This document shows, piece after piece, positions 1-5,394 of a DNA stretch of 6,103 bases. Below the pieces are notes generated by a model that was given only the letters and a program-made list of their open reading frames with translations, did not search any database and had not been told where the DNA came from. The first letter of the stretch is position 1, and each line of letters begins with the position of its first letter. The position numbers and the translations under genes were made by a program. The DNA is from an uncultured Ruminococcus sp. (GTDB lineage: Bacteria; Bacillota; Clostridia; Oscillospirales; Ruminococcaceae), in contig CAMWRC010000089.1 in NCBI GenBank assembly GCA_947176565.1, positions 1 to 6,103 on the forward strand, written 5' to 3'.

Positions 1-318
1 GCAGTTATTATATATTATACTATAATCTACTTTATCGGGTTCAGATTCCCATATTATATCAGCATACTCAGATTTTTCAAGAAGTCCGTCATCTTCAAGT
101 ATTTCAAAATCAATAAAATAGGGATTTCCTGCATTTACGGAAAAAGACTGATACGGCGAATCTCCGTAGCTCGTAGGTGAAAGAGGCAGTATCTGCCAGC
201 ATTTTACTCCTGATTTTTTCAGAAAGTCCACAAATTCAAAAGCGTGCCTGCCCATTTTGCCGATACCGTATTCCGACGGCAGACTTGATATGTGGAAAAT
301 TATACAGCTTTTACGCAT
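1..318 (-). CDS. malQ: 4-alpha-glucanotransferase (amylomaltase), N-terminal fragment cut by window edge
   Basis: Amylomaltase, a GH77 cytoplasmic enzyme, transfers alpha-1,4-glucan segments between maltooligosaccharides and releases glucose during maltodextrin and glycogen metabolism. Only the first 106 residues are inside the window; the family is about 500 residues long, so the catalytic residues lie outside. The visible part carries the family's N-terminal signature: HISSLPSEYGIG near residues 9-20, FVDFLKKSG near 28-36, then WQILPLSPTSYGDSPYQSFS near 42-61 and AGNPYFID near 64-71. The start is the ATG at 318-316, because an AGGAG-type ribosome site (complement of 329-335) sits about 10 nt upstream. 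The gene is divergent from the permease at 400, with 81 bp between the two starts. No consensus promoter pair was found in that AT-rich gap. The identification is secure from the motif block. Confidence 0.95.
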   Translation of the reverse strand, partial: MRKSCIIFHISSLPSEYGIGKMGRHAFEFVDFLKKSGVKCWQILPLSPTSYGDSPYQSFSVNAGNPYFIDFEILEDDGLLEKSEYADIIWESEPDKVDYSIIYNNC

Positions 319-386
319 TAATATTTGACTCCTTTAATGTATATTTTATGTATATTTTTGAAAAACACCGTACATACTAAATAAAA

Positions 387-394
387 AGAGGTGA
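387..394 (+). promoter_or_regulatory. ribosome binding site fixing the start of the CmpB-like permease
   Basis: AGAGGTGA is a long match to the Shine-Dalgarno consensus and lies 5 nt before the ATG at 400. An in-frame GTG at 391 falls inside this site, so it is part of the ribosome site rather than the start codon. Confidence 0.8.
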
Positions 395-399
395 TATTC

Positions 400-777
400 A
401 TGAAATATGCACAGTATATCTTTACTTTTCTTATGGGATATTTTGTATATGCCTTTGTAGAAATTGCCGGACGCGGATATACTCACTGGACAATGTGTCT
501 GACCGGCGGAATTGTCCTTACTCTGCTTTACATTATGAACAGCAGCCGGACGATGACGCTCATCAAGAGCTGTATTACAGGCGCACTGATGATAACTGCA
601 ATTGAATTTGCCGTGGGAGTATTTGACAATATTATTATGGGCTGGAGCGTGTGGGATTATTCCGGTCTCCGGTTTAATTTTATGGGTCAGATATGCCCGC
701 TTTTCACGACGTTATGGGCGGTTTTATGTATACCTGCATTTTATCTCTGCCGGATTATCCGCCGGAGATTTGATTGA
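400..777 (+). CDS. putative ABC-transporter type IV (CmpB-like) membrane protein
   Basis: This is a 125-residue integral membrane protein of the family annotated as putative ABC transporter permease (ABC_trans_CmpB). No ATPase partner is present here, and the true function of the family is not established. Four hydrophobic segments are visible, at about residues 4-22, 32-47, 56-75 and 98-117. The family hallmark lies between the third and fourth: WDYS (85-88), N93, GQICP (96-100) and W106; GRGYTHW near 24-30 follows the first helix. The chain ends in a basic tail (RIIRRRFD) that would sit in the cytoplasm by the positive-inside rule. The start is ATG 400, because the earlier GTG at 391 is inside the ribosome site. 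The length suits the single-domain form of the family. It stands alone on the plus strand, facing the zinc-ribbon gene convergently. Confidence 0.85.
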   Translation: MKYAQYIFTFLMGYFVYAFVEIAGRGYTHWTMCLTGGIVLTLLYIMNSSRTMTLIKSCITGALMITAIEFAVGVFDNIIMGWSVWDYSGLRFNFMGQICPLFTTLWAVLCIPAFYLCRIIRRRFD

Positions 778-832
778 ATTTATATATCAAACAATCAGAA
801 ATCAATATCATAATGTACAACAATAAAATCAT

Positions 833-864
833 AAAAACGGCTGCCCCGAATCCGAGACAGCCAT
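833..864 (-). terminator. rho-independent terminator of the zinc-ribbon gene
   Basis: Read on the minus strand, positions 864 to 837 form an 11-bp stem (core GGCTG/CAGCC) around a 6-nt GGATTC loop. It runs directly into a run of five T (837-833), with another T-rich stretch just beyond. Three of the pairs are G-U wobbles in the minus-strand RNA and become C-A mismatches in the plus-strand RNA. The sequence after the stem on the plus strand is only ATTTG. The structure therefore points to termination of minus-strand transcription, although it could weakly slow the convergent permease transcript. Confidence 0.85.
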
Positions 865-874
865 TTGTCCGTAA

Positions 875-913
875 CATATCCGTTATTTCATAATCCGGAA
901 CATACCGGATATG
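875..913 (-). repeat. nested inverted repeats just downstream of the zinc-ribbon stop codon
   Basis: CATATCCG at 875-882 is the exact reverse complement of CGGATATG at 906-913. Inside and overlapping it, ATCCGG (893-898) pairs with CCGGAT (905-910) around a 6-nt loop. The two pairings are mutually exclusive. The element begins 3 nt past the stop codon and precedes the terminator, so it may act as a 3'-end stabilising hairpin. It lacks its own T-run, so it is not called a second terminator. Confidence 0.5.
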
Positions 914-916
914 CTC

Positions 917-1351
917 TTAAAGGTTTTTGTTGGAATCGGCATTAAAGAACTGATTACTGCTTTCTGTGTAGTAGTCATTAGCTTCGAGGGACATGAAATC
1001 ATCGTCCTCGACTTCGGGAAGTCTTGCGCCGCAGCGACCGCAGAACTGAAAGCGTTCATTTACTTCTGCATCGCACTTCGGGCATACTTTATAGCCTCTG
1101 ATACCGTTAAGCTCGAATCTCATCTTCTTGATACGTCTGCGGCGTGTGTCGATGTCATCGCAGAGAAGCTTAAGATTAGCAGGGTCTTCGTTGGGATTTT
1201 TATAATATTTCTTACCGATGTCGGTGAATATCTCAACGATACGTTCTTCTTCGTACAAAATCTTTCTTTTGAGGTTACTTGCCTCAGACATACTCTTAGT
1301 CTTATCGGAAACGCCCTTGCTGACATCACCGATTTTATCAAGAATACCCAT
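917..1351 (-). CDS. zinc-ribbon protein with helical N-terminal region
   Basis: This is a 144-residue soluble protein with no signal peptide or membrane segment. The N-terminal half (about 1-83) is highly charged and probably helical or coiled-coil. It begins with an amphipathic MGILDKIGDVSKG stretch of the kind that opens many uncharacterised clostridial zinc-ribbon proteins. A rubredoxin-like zinc ribbon follows: C90-PK-C93 and C104-GR-C107, with a hydrophobic F101 and F103 between the knuckles. The tail (113-144) is acidic and Asn-rich. The start is ATG 1351, where AGGAG (1364-1360) sits 8 nt upstream; the longer frame reaching 1411 has no ribosome site. The gene has its own promoter and terminator, so it is monocistronic and separate from the paaK cluster behind it. 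The partner of the zinc ribbon (nucleic acid or protein) cannot be told from the sequence. Confidence 0.85.
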   Translation of the reverse strand: MGILDKIGDVSKGVSDKTKSMSEASNLKRKILYEEERIVEIFTDIGKKYYKNPNEDPANLKLLCDDIDTRRRRIKKMRFELNGIRGYKVCPKCDAEVNERFQFCGRCGARLPEVEDDDFMSLEANDYYTESSNQFFNADSNKNL

Positions 1352-1427
1352 TATTATCACTCCTGTAAAAAAATTAATAACTGACAGCAGATAAAAATCC
1401 GGAAACATCAATTATCTGAAACGTGTC

Positions 1428-1467
1428 ACCTGTTAAGCATATGTAAACTCCGGCATACTGAACAGGT
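1428..1467 (-). repeat. 7-bp inverted repeat in the zinc-ribbon leader
   Basis: ACCTGTT (1428-1434) and AACAGGT (1461-1467) are exact reverse complements with 26 nt between them. Both lie inside the predicted 5' leader, downstream of the -10 box. The loop contains the CATATG palindrome. They could form a leader hairpin or be two halves of a protein-binding site. No known riboswitch class was recognised. Confidence 0.35.
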
Positions 1468-1484
1468 TATTACTCAGCATTTAC

Positions 1485-1513
1485 ATTATACAATTTTTTC
1501 AGATATTTGTCAA
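1485..1513 (-). promoter_or_regulatory. consensus sigma70-type promoter for the zinc-ribbon gene
   Basis: On the minus strand, TTGACA (1513-1508) is followed by a 17-nt spacer and TATAAT (1490-1485). Both hexamers are perfect matches at optimal spacing. Transcription would begin near 1478, giving a leader of about 125 nt before ATG 1351. This is the strongest promoter seen in the window. Strong constitutive transcription is expected unless the surrounding repeats impose control. Confidence 0.88.
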
Positions 1514-1578
1514 GTGTTTTGAATGAATTTTTATCTGCTTCGGTACATATACACAAATTCCGGACTGATTTTTTATGC

Positions 1579-1601
1579 ATTCAGAATCCGTAATTCAGAA
1601 T
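1579..1601. repeat. 9-bp direct repeat ATTCAGAAT in the paaK-zinc-ribbon gap
   Basis: ATTCAGAAT occurs at 1579-1587 and again at 1593-1601, and each copy is itself an odd palindrome (ATTC-A-GAAT). A flanking pair, GACTGAT (1563-1569) and ATCAGTC (1612-1618), overlaps the paaK stop codon and could pair across them. No T-run follows on the minus strand, so no canonical paaK terminator is visible in the 261-nt gap (1352-1612). Confidence 0.4.
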
Positions 1602-1612
1602 TTATAATAATA

Positions 1613-2920
1613 TCAGTCATGCAGTTTTCTTTTATCGATTACACGGACAGCCTTACCCTCACTTCTTGTGATAGCCTTAGGATTCACAAGATGTACTTTC
1701 GGATTTATTCCGAGCATAGTTTTGATTGCAGATGCAAGTGATTTTTCAAAATTCTGAATATCGTCTTTGCTGCTGGAAAGCTGTTCGGGGTTCATTTCAA
1801 CGCTGATGTCGAGAGTATCAGTATTATTTACTCTGTCAACCTCGATGAGATAATTTGGACTGTATCCCTGTTCAATGAGAACAGTTTCAATCTGTGACGG
1901 GAATACATTAACTCCGCGTATGATAAGCATATCATCGCTTCTGCCCATAGGCTTGCTCATTTTTATAAGAGTACGTCCGCATGAACACTTTTTCCTGCTG
2001 AGTACACAGAGGTCGCGTGTTCTGTATCTCAGGAGCGGGAATGCTTCCTTAGTTATGCTTGTGAATACAAGTTCGCCGGTTTCTCCGTCCGGAAGCACTT
2101 CACCTGTTTCGGGGTTGATTATTTCTGGAATAAAATGGTCCTCATTGATATGCATACCTGTCTGTTCGGAACACTCAAAAGATACACCCGGACCGCTTGT
2201 TTCAGTAAGACCGTAGATGTCATATGCTTTGATTCCGAGAGATTTCTCGATAGAACGGCGCATTTCCTCCGTCCACGGCTCAGCACCGAAAATTCCGGCT
2301 TTGAGTTTTATATCATCGGTAGTATAGCCCATATCGTGGAGAGTTTCTCCGATATATGCTGCATATGAAGGCGTACAGCAAAGAATTGTAGACCCAAGGT
2401 CGCGCATGAAAGTTATCTGACGTTCTGTATTTCCGCTTGACATAGGAAGCGTGAGACAGCCGACTTTATGAGAACCGCCGTTAAGTCCCGGACCGCCTGT
2501 AAAGAGTCCATATCCATAGCAGACCTGACATACGTCCTCATTTGTGCCACCTGCTGCAACGATAGCTCTTGCACAGCAGTTATCCCACAAATCAATATCA
2601 TGCTGAGTATAAAACGCAACGACGCGTTTCCCTGTAGTACCGCTTGTTGACTGGATTCTTACGCATTCGCTGAGCGGTTTGGCAAGAAGTCCGTAAGGAT
2701 AAGCGTCACGCAAATCTGCCTTTGTGAGAAACGGAAGCTTATGCAAATCATCAGTTGATTTGATGTCCTCCGGTTTCACGCCCTTTTCGTCCATAAGATT
2801 GCGGTAATACTCAACGTTCTCGTAAACGTGCTTTACCTGAGCTACAAGACGTTCGTCCTGAAGCTTTTTCATATCCTCGCGGGACATGGTTTCGATTTCC
2901 TGATTCCAATATCTTTCCAT
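1613..2920 (-). CDS. paaK: phenylacetate-CoA ligase (AMP-forming)
   Basis: This cytoplasmic enzyme joins phenylacetate, or a related aryl acid such as indoleacetate, to CoA at the cost of ATP to AMP. The 435 residues are full length for the family. Adenylate-forming motifs appear in order: the phosphate loop STSGTTGK (91-98), YGLTE (236-240), YRTRDL (299-304) with its ribose-binding aspartate, the hinge region GRSDDMLIIRGVNVFPSQIE (326-345), and the C-terminal lysine in EGK (421-423). The family-typical PEIINPETGEVLPDGETGEL stretch lies at 265-284. C250, H257 and the pair C312/C314 in CSCGR recur in this subfamily and may bind a structural metal (inference). The start is ATG 2920, 9 nt from an AAAAGGAG ribosome site; the in-frame ATG at 2929 touches that site and is rejected. 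It is the last gene of the ior cluster, 28 nt behind a membrane protein gene. Its substrate preference cannot be read from the sequence. Confidence 0.95.
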   Translation of the reverse strand: MERYWNQEIETMSREDMKKLQDERLVAQVKHVYENVEYYRNLMDEKGVKPEDIKSTDDLHKLPFLTKADLRDAYPYGLLAKPLSECVRIQSTSGTTGKRVVAFYTQHDIDLWDNCCARAIVAAGGTNEDVCQVCYGYGLFTGGPGLNGGSHKVGCLTLPMSSGNTERQITFMRDLGSTILCCTPSYAAYIGETLHDMGYTTDDIKLKAGIFGAEPWTEEMRRSIEKSLGIKAYDIYGLTETSGPGVSFECSEQTGMHINEDHFIPEIINPETGEVLPDGETGELVFTSITKEAFPLLRYRTRDLCVLSRKKCSCGRTLIKMSKPMGRSDDMLIIRGVNVFPSQIETVLIEQGYSPNYLIEVDRVNNTDTLDISVEMNPEQLSSSKDDIQNFEKSLASAIKTMLGINPKVHLVNPKAITRSEGKAVRVIDKRKLHD

Positions 2921-2929
2921 TGGTATCAT

Positions 2930-2937
2930 CTCCTTTT
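2930..2937 (-). promoter_or_regulatory. ribosome binding site deciding the paaK start
   Basis: AAAAGGAG on the minus strand lies 9 nt before ATG 2920. It directly abuts the in-frame ATG at 2929, which leaves no spacing for that codon to be used. The paaK product therefore begins MERYWNQ. Confidence 0.85.
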
Positions 2938-2948
2938 ATATAAACATT

Positions 2949-3482
2949 TTAATAATAATCATCTTCATTTTCTTTCTTAACTGTCAGGCATACTGCAATT
3001 ATCGCAACTGTAAAAAATGCTGTCAATATTGTTGCAAGACCTGATTCAGTAAGAACTGCTATTCCCGCAATATAATACAAAAATATACATGGCAATATCT
3101 TTTCAGCAAATGATAAACTCAATATTACGCCGAATAAAGCGTAAAGAGTAATCATAGCAAAAAGTATTCCGATAAACAGCAGCAGCTTTGTTACAGGTGC
3201 GATACAGCCAAAATGGTAATTGGACGGCGATGCTTTCTTATAGGATATATTGCGTTCGCTGAAACTGATACCGCCCTCTTTAGTTGCAGTATATTTTCTG
3301 CCGTCTGCACTGTATAAATATGTAAATTTTGACGGAAGTTTTGTCTTTTTTTTCTCATAAATCAGCGTCGCTTTGGTATGCACATATTTTTCAGAATGAC
3401 TTTTCTGCATGGTCACACCTGAAAATACAGATATTACCGCAATCAACCCCATAATTACAGTCGTTATTATTCTTTTAATCAT
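2949..3482 (-). CDS. DUF3592-like membrane protein
   Basis: This 177-residue protein has an N-terminal hydrophobic helix (about 4-25) that is either a signal anchor or a first membrane pass. A polar, probably beta-rich segment follows (about 31-90), then three hydrophobic segments (about 97-123, 128-146 and 148-168). The polar segment contains KATLIYEKKK, a short gap, then FTYLYSADGRKYTATKEGG (53-71). This order of a beta strand followed by Y-x-x-DG-K/R-x-Y is the layout of DUF3592 proteins, whose function is unknown. The ending ENEDDYY is acidic. No good ribosome site precedes ATG 3482, so translation may depend on coupling to the gene 31 nt upstream or be weak. It sits between an unrecognised helical protein and paaK in the same minus-strand run. 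A role in aryl-acid transport is conceivable, but nothing in the sequence supports it directly. Confidence 0.7.
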   Translation of the reverse strand: MIKRIITTVIMGLIAVISVFSGVTMQKSHSEKYVHTKATLIYEKKKTKLPSKFTYLYSADGRKYTATKEGGISFSERNISYKKASPSNYHFGCIAPVTKLLLFIGILFAMITLYALFGVILSLSFAEKILPCIFLYYIAGIAVLTESGLATILTAFFTVAIIAVCLTVKKENEDDYY

Positions 3483-3513
3483 ATGTTTTTACCAAGTTAA
3501 AAAATACTTCTGC

Positions 3514-3975
3514 TTATACGTGTATAGTCAGCCTGTTCTGTAAGTCGATTATTTCACTGCGCCATTTCTCAAAAATACCTTTTTTCTGCATTTCTTCAGC
3601 AAGTTCTGATTCATTTACAATTCCGAGTACAGAGTCAATGGTATCGACAGCATTCTGTAAAATCTCCGGAATATTATACAATGGCTTGAAACTTAAAAGC
3701 TTTTTTCTTGATAAATCTTTTTTCAGATTTTCAACTGCCCTGCTATATAATTCCTCATAGCCTGTACAATATAACGAATAGTCAATATCATTAAATACCG
3801 TATCATAAAGTAAAGCCGCCGTCCATGCTTCATAGCCCATATTAAGGGCAATTATTTCCTCCTCAAACCATTCATACCCAAAAATAAAATTATTCAGCTT
3901 AGCAGAATCCTTAGAATCTTTGGCAACTCCCTCAATATGTTCCCTTACCCATTCGTTTTCAAACGGCGTAATCAT
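3514..3975 (-). CDS. uncharacterised helical protein coupled to iorB
   Basis: I do not recognise this family. The 153 residues have no signal peptide, membrane segment or cysteine motif (a single Cys, C70). They look mostly helical and acidic in the first half: FENEWVREHIEG (5-16), YEWFEEEIIALNMGYEAWTAALLYD (34-58) and YEELYSRAVENLKKDLSRKK (73-92), then an amphipathic C-terminal helix near 120-148. Such small, soluble, acidic helical proteins are common among immunity-type and accessory genes, but that is only resemblance. The start ATG overlaps the iorB stop in an ATGA arrangement (4-nt overlap), and the preceding TTGGAAAA is a poor ribosome site. Its translation is therefore probably coupled to iorB. 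It is followed 31 nt later by the DUF3592-like gene. Confidence 0.75.
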   Translation of the reverse strand: MITPFENEWVREHIEGVAKDSKDSAKLNNFIFGYEWFEEEIIALNMGYEAWTAALLYDTVFNDIDYSLYCTGYEELYSRAVENLKKDLSRKKLLSFKPLYNIPEILQNAVDTIDSVLGIVNESELAEEMQKKGIFEKWRSEIIDLQNRLTIHV

Positions 3976-4544
3976 GCATTTTTTCCAAGTTCAAAAGCTT
4001 TTTTATTCAGTTCAAGAAATTTCGCCGGAACGCATTGTTCAAGCGCATTCTGCCAAAGTTCGTCTGAAAAATTCATTTTTGATGCAAGACCCCCCATAAG
4101 AACAACATTTGAAGCCTTTGAAGTTCCAGCCTGCTCCGCAAGTGAAAGAGCGTCCACAGCTGTAATATCCACGCCTGCTGATTTCAGCTTCTCAACGAGA
4201 TTTTCAGGATATTCTGCTGCTCCGGTGATTACGGGCATGGGGTCAATCTGCTGAGTCGATGTAATAAGCTTTCCGCCCTTTTTCAGATAAGGCAGACAGC
4301 GTGCAGCTTCGAGGAGTTCAAACGAGATTACCGCATCAGCTTCACCCTTTTCGACTACAGGCGAATATACTTTATCGCCGTATTTTACATATGTAACGAC
4401 TGAACCGCCACGCTGACTCATTCCATGCACTTCGCTGACTTTTACATCATAACCCTGTGCAAGAAGCACATTTCCCAGAAGTCTTGATGCAAGCAGTGAA
4501 CCCTGTCCGCCTACACCTACTATCATTATTGATTTAGTTTCCAT
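3972..4544 (-). CDS. iorB: indolepyruvate ferredoxin oxidoreductase, beta subunit
   Basis: IorB is the gamma-domain subunit of indolepyruvate:ferredoxin oxidoreductase. With IorA it oxidatively decarboxylates aryl-pyruvates (from Trp, Phe, Tyr) to aryl-acetyl-CoA while reducing ferredoxin; the reaction is reversible. The 190 residues match the usual length. The glycine-rich IMIVGVGGQGSLLASRLLG (6-24) and the highly conserved EVHGMSQRGGSVVTYVKYG (38-56) identify the family, as does the C-terminal NVVLMGGLA (146-154). The start is ATG 4544, because AGGAG (4559-4555) lies 10 nt upstream and the protein begins just before the conserved strand. The open frame continues to 4643 but that extension is low-complexity and unconserved. 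Unusually, iorB is not next to iorA: three genes and about 1.25 kb separate them. The 112-nt gap upstream could hold a promoter, though none is convincing. Its stop overlaps the next gene by 4 nt. Confidence 0.95.
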   Translation of the reverse strand: METKSIMIVGVGGQGSLLASRLLGNVLLAQGYDVKVSEVHGMSQRGGSVVTYVKYGDKVYSPVVEKGEADAVISFELLEAARCLPYLKKGGKLITSTQQIDPMPVITGAAEYPENLVEKLKSAGVDITAVDALSLAEQAGTSKASNVVLMGGLASKMNFSDELWQNALEQCVPAKFLELNKKAFELGKNA

Positions 4545-4554
4545 AATTAAAAAT

Positions 4555-4559
4555 CTCCT
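4555..4559 (-). promoter_or_regulatory. ribosome binding site fixing the iorB start
   Basis: AGGAG on the minus strand lies 10 nt before ATG 4544. It selects this codon over in-frame ATGs further upstream in the frame reaching 4643, which lack a comparable site at the right distance. Confidence 0.75.
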
Positions 4560-4656
4560 GTCTGTTTCATAAAGAATCCATTTTTGAAGAATCATCTTTA
4601 TACTTATAATTTTTTCTTTTCTTCTCTGTAATGAGTTTATCAATTCTATCCTTTTC

Positions 4657-4866
4657 CTAATAGTCAGCTTTTAATGACTCTGCAACTGTGTTCATAACTC
4701 TTTTATCATCATATTTTTCCCGAATCTCAGATACTTCATTAAAATTGACACAATCTCCAATTCGTAGTTTATGACCTTTTTTCGTTCCATATGCAATAAA
4801 GTAGCCGATACAGCCGAATACTGTCCTGACATAAGCCAAAATGATTTTATGATATGGTTTCCTCAT
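4657..4866 (-). CDS. small uncharacterised protein, possibly a remnant
   Basis: I do not recognise this 69-residue protein. The first part, KIILAYVRTVFGCIGYFIAYG (7-27), is hydrophobic enough for one membrane-associated helix. The remainder is polar and charged (GHKLRIGD, then NEVSEIREKYDDKR and VAESLKADY). Its ATG is separated from the stop codon of the upstream membrane protein by a single nucleotide, and only a weak AGGT-like site precedes it, so translational coupling is likely. The tight junction argues for a real gene. Its small size and the lack of recognisable motifs leave open that it is the remnant of a longer protein. It is the last of the three genes lying between iorA and iorB. 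Confidence 0.55.
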   Translation of the reverse strand: MRKPYHKIILAYVRTVFGCIGYFIAYGTKKGHKLRIGDCVNFNEVSEIREKYDDKRVMNTVAESLKADY

Positions 4867-4867
4867 T

Positions 4868-5374
4868 CTATTTACCTATTTTTGCAAAAACGGCTAATCC
4901 TCCCAGAATACCAAATAAACTGCTTTTTGCGAGTTCCCATATGTATTTTCCCTTAATGTCAAGCTTTTCAAGAATCGTAAAGAAATTTGAGAAGCATTCG
5001 CCGAATGAAATTTTCTCTATGCCGATTGTCTCTTTAAGAATTTCTTTATATTCCGAGCCGGAAAATTCAGAGAGATTCTCTTTCAGAATATCAGTTATCT
5101 CCCACGTCCAGACAATCTGTTCTGAAAGAATCATAACAACTGCAAATACTCCCAAAAAAATCACGAGCATCACCCATATTGGAAGGTCTTCATTTTTCGT
5201 TAATATTGAAAACCCCATTAGTATTCCGAAACCTATAAGCATACCTACCAGTGAAAAAACAATTCCGATTTTTCCTAAAATAATCCATACAAGCATACCC
5301 GGAATCGCTCCGACAAGTGCTCCGGCAATCCCCTTTAATACTGTGATAACTTTTGATTCCCCATAATTCTCCAT
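4868..5374 (-). CDS. uncharacterised multi-pass membrane protein
   Basis: This 168-residue protein has three clear hydrophobic segments near the N-terminus: about 11-33 (glycine-rich, GIAGALVGAIPGMLVWIIL), 36-58 (VGMLIGFGILMGF) and 66-85. A charged, probably cytoplasmic or external region follows (about 90-148). A shorter hydrophobic stretch near the C-terminus (SSLFGILGGLAVFAKIG, 151-167) ends the chain. The N-terminal glycine-rich hairpin resembles unnamed membrane proteins common in Clostridia, but I cannot assign a function. ATG 5374 is supported by an AAAGGA site (5390-5385) 10 nt upstream. It lies 20 nt behind the acidic 127-aa gene and 1 nt ahead of the 69-aa gene, so these three probably share a transcript. 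Nothing in it resembles a known aromatic-acid transporter. Confidence 0.75.
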   Translation of the reverse strand: MENYGESKVITVLKGIAGALVGAIPGMLVWIILGKIGIVFSLVGMLIGFGILMGFSILTKNEDLPIWVMLVIFLGVFAVVMILSEQIVWTWEITDILKENLSEFSGSEYKEILKETIGIEKISFGECFSNFFTILEKLDIKGKYIWELAKSSLFGILGGLAVFAKIGK

Positions 5375-5394
5375 TTTTTTAAAATCCTTTCCGT

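Larger units (their letters stand above)
1386..1539. repeat. perfect 13-bp inverted repeat bracketing the zinc-ribbon promoter
   Basis: AGCAGATAAAAAT at 1386-1398 is matched exactly in inverted orientation by ATTTTTATCTGCT at 1527-1539, with 128 nt between them. The match stops at exactly 13 bp on both sides. The promoter at 1485-1513 lies inside, and the ribosome site and start codon lie outside. A transcript from that promoter would contain only the left arm, so this is not an RNA hairpin of the zinc-ribbon message. Candidate roles are recombination sites of an invertible promoter, paired operator sites, or the ends of a small decayed mobile element. Confidence 0.6.

Noticed and set aside
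325..360. TTGACT followed by TATATT as a plus-strand promoter for the CmpB-like permease
   Set aside because: The spacer is 20 nt, too long for a normal sigma70 promoter, and TTGACT overlaps the malQ ribosome site on the other strand. A promoter must exist in this 81-bp gap, but I cannot place it.
911..1384. Long plus-strand open frame opposite the zinc-ribbon gene
   Set aside because: It is antisense to a gene with a clear zinc ribbon, promoter, ribosome site and terminator, has no ribosome site of its own, and is a codon-bias shadow.
1386..1539. Insertion sequence or MITE with 13-bp terminal repeats
   Set aside because: The 154-bp span lacks visible flanking target duplications and carries a functional promoter. 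It is kept as an alternative reading of the inverted repeat rather than called a mobile element.
4545..4643. N-terminal extension of IorB to the ATG at 4643
   Set aside because: The extra 33 residues are lysine- and isoleucine-rich with no family match, and a good ribosome site supports the start at 4544.
4545..4656. Possible iorB promoter on the minus strand (TATAAG with TTACAG 17 nt upstream)
   Set aside because: The -10 box is fair, but the -35 box matches the consensus poorly, and purine-rich AT sequence gives such hits easily. The gap could equally be an untranslated spacer within one operon.
4854..5366. Long plus-strand open frame opposite the 168-aa membrane protein
   Set aside because: It encodes low-complexity Ser/Ile/Pro-rich sequence typical of the reverse of a membrane protein gene. 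The minus-strand frame has a ribosome site and fits the operon spacing.
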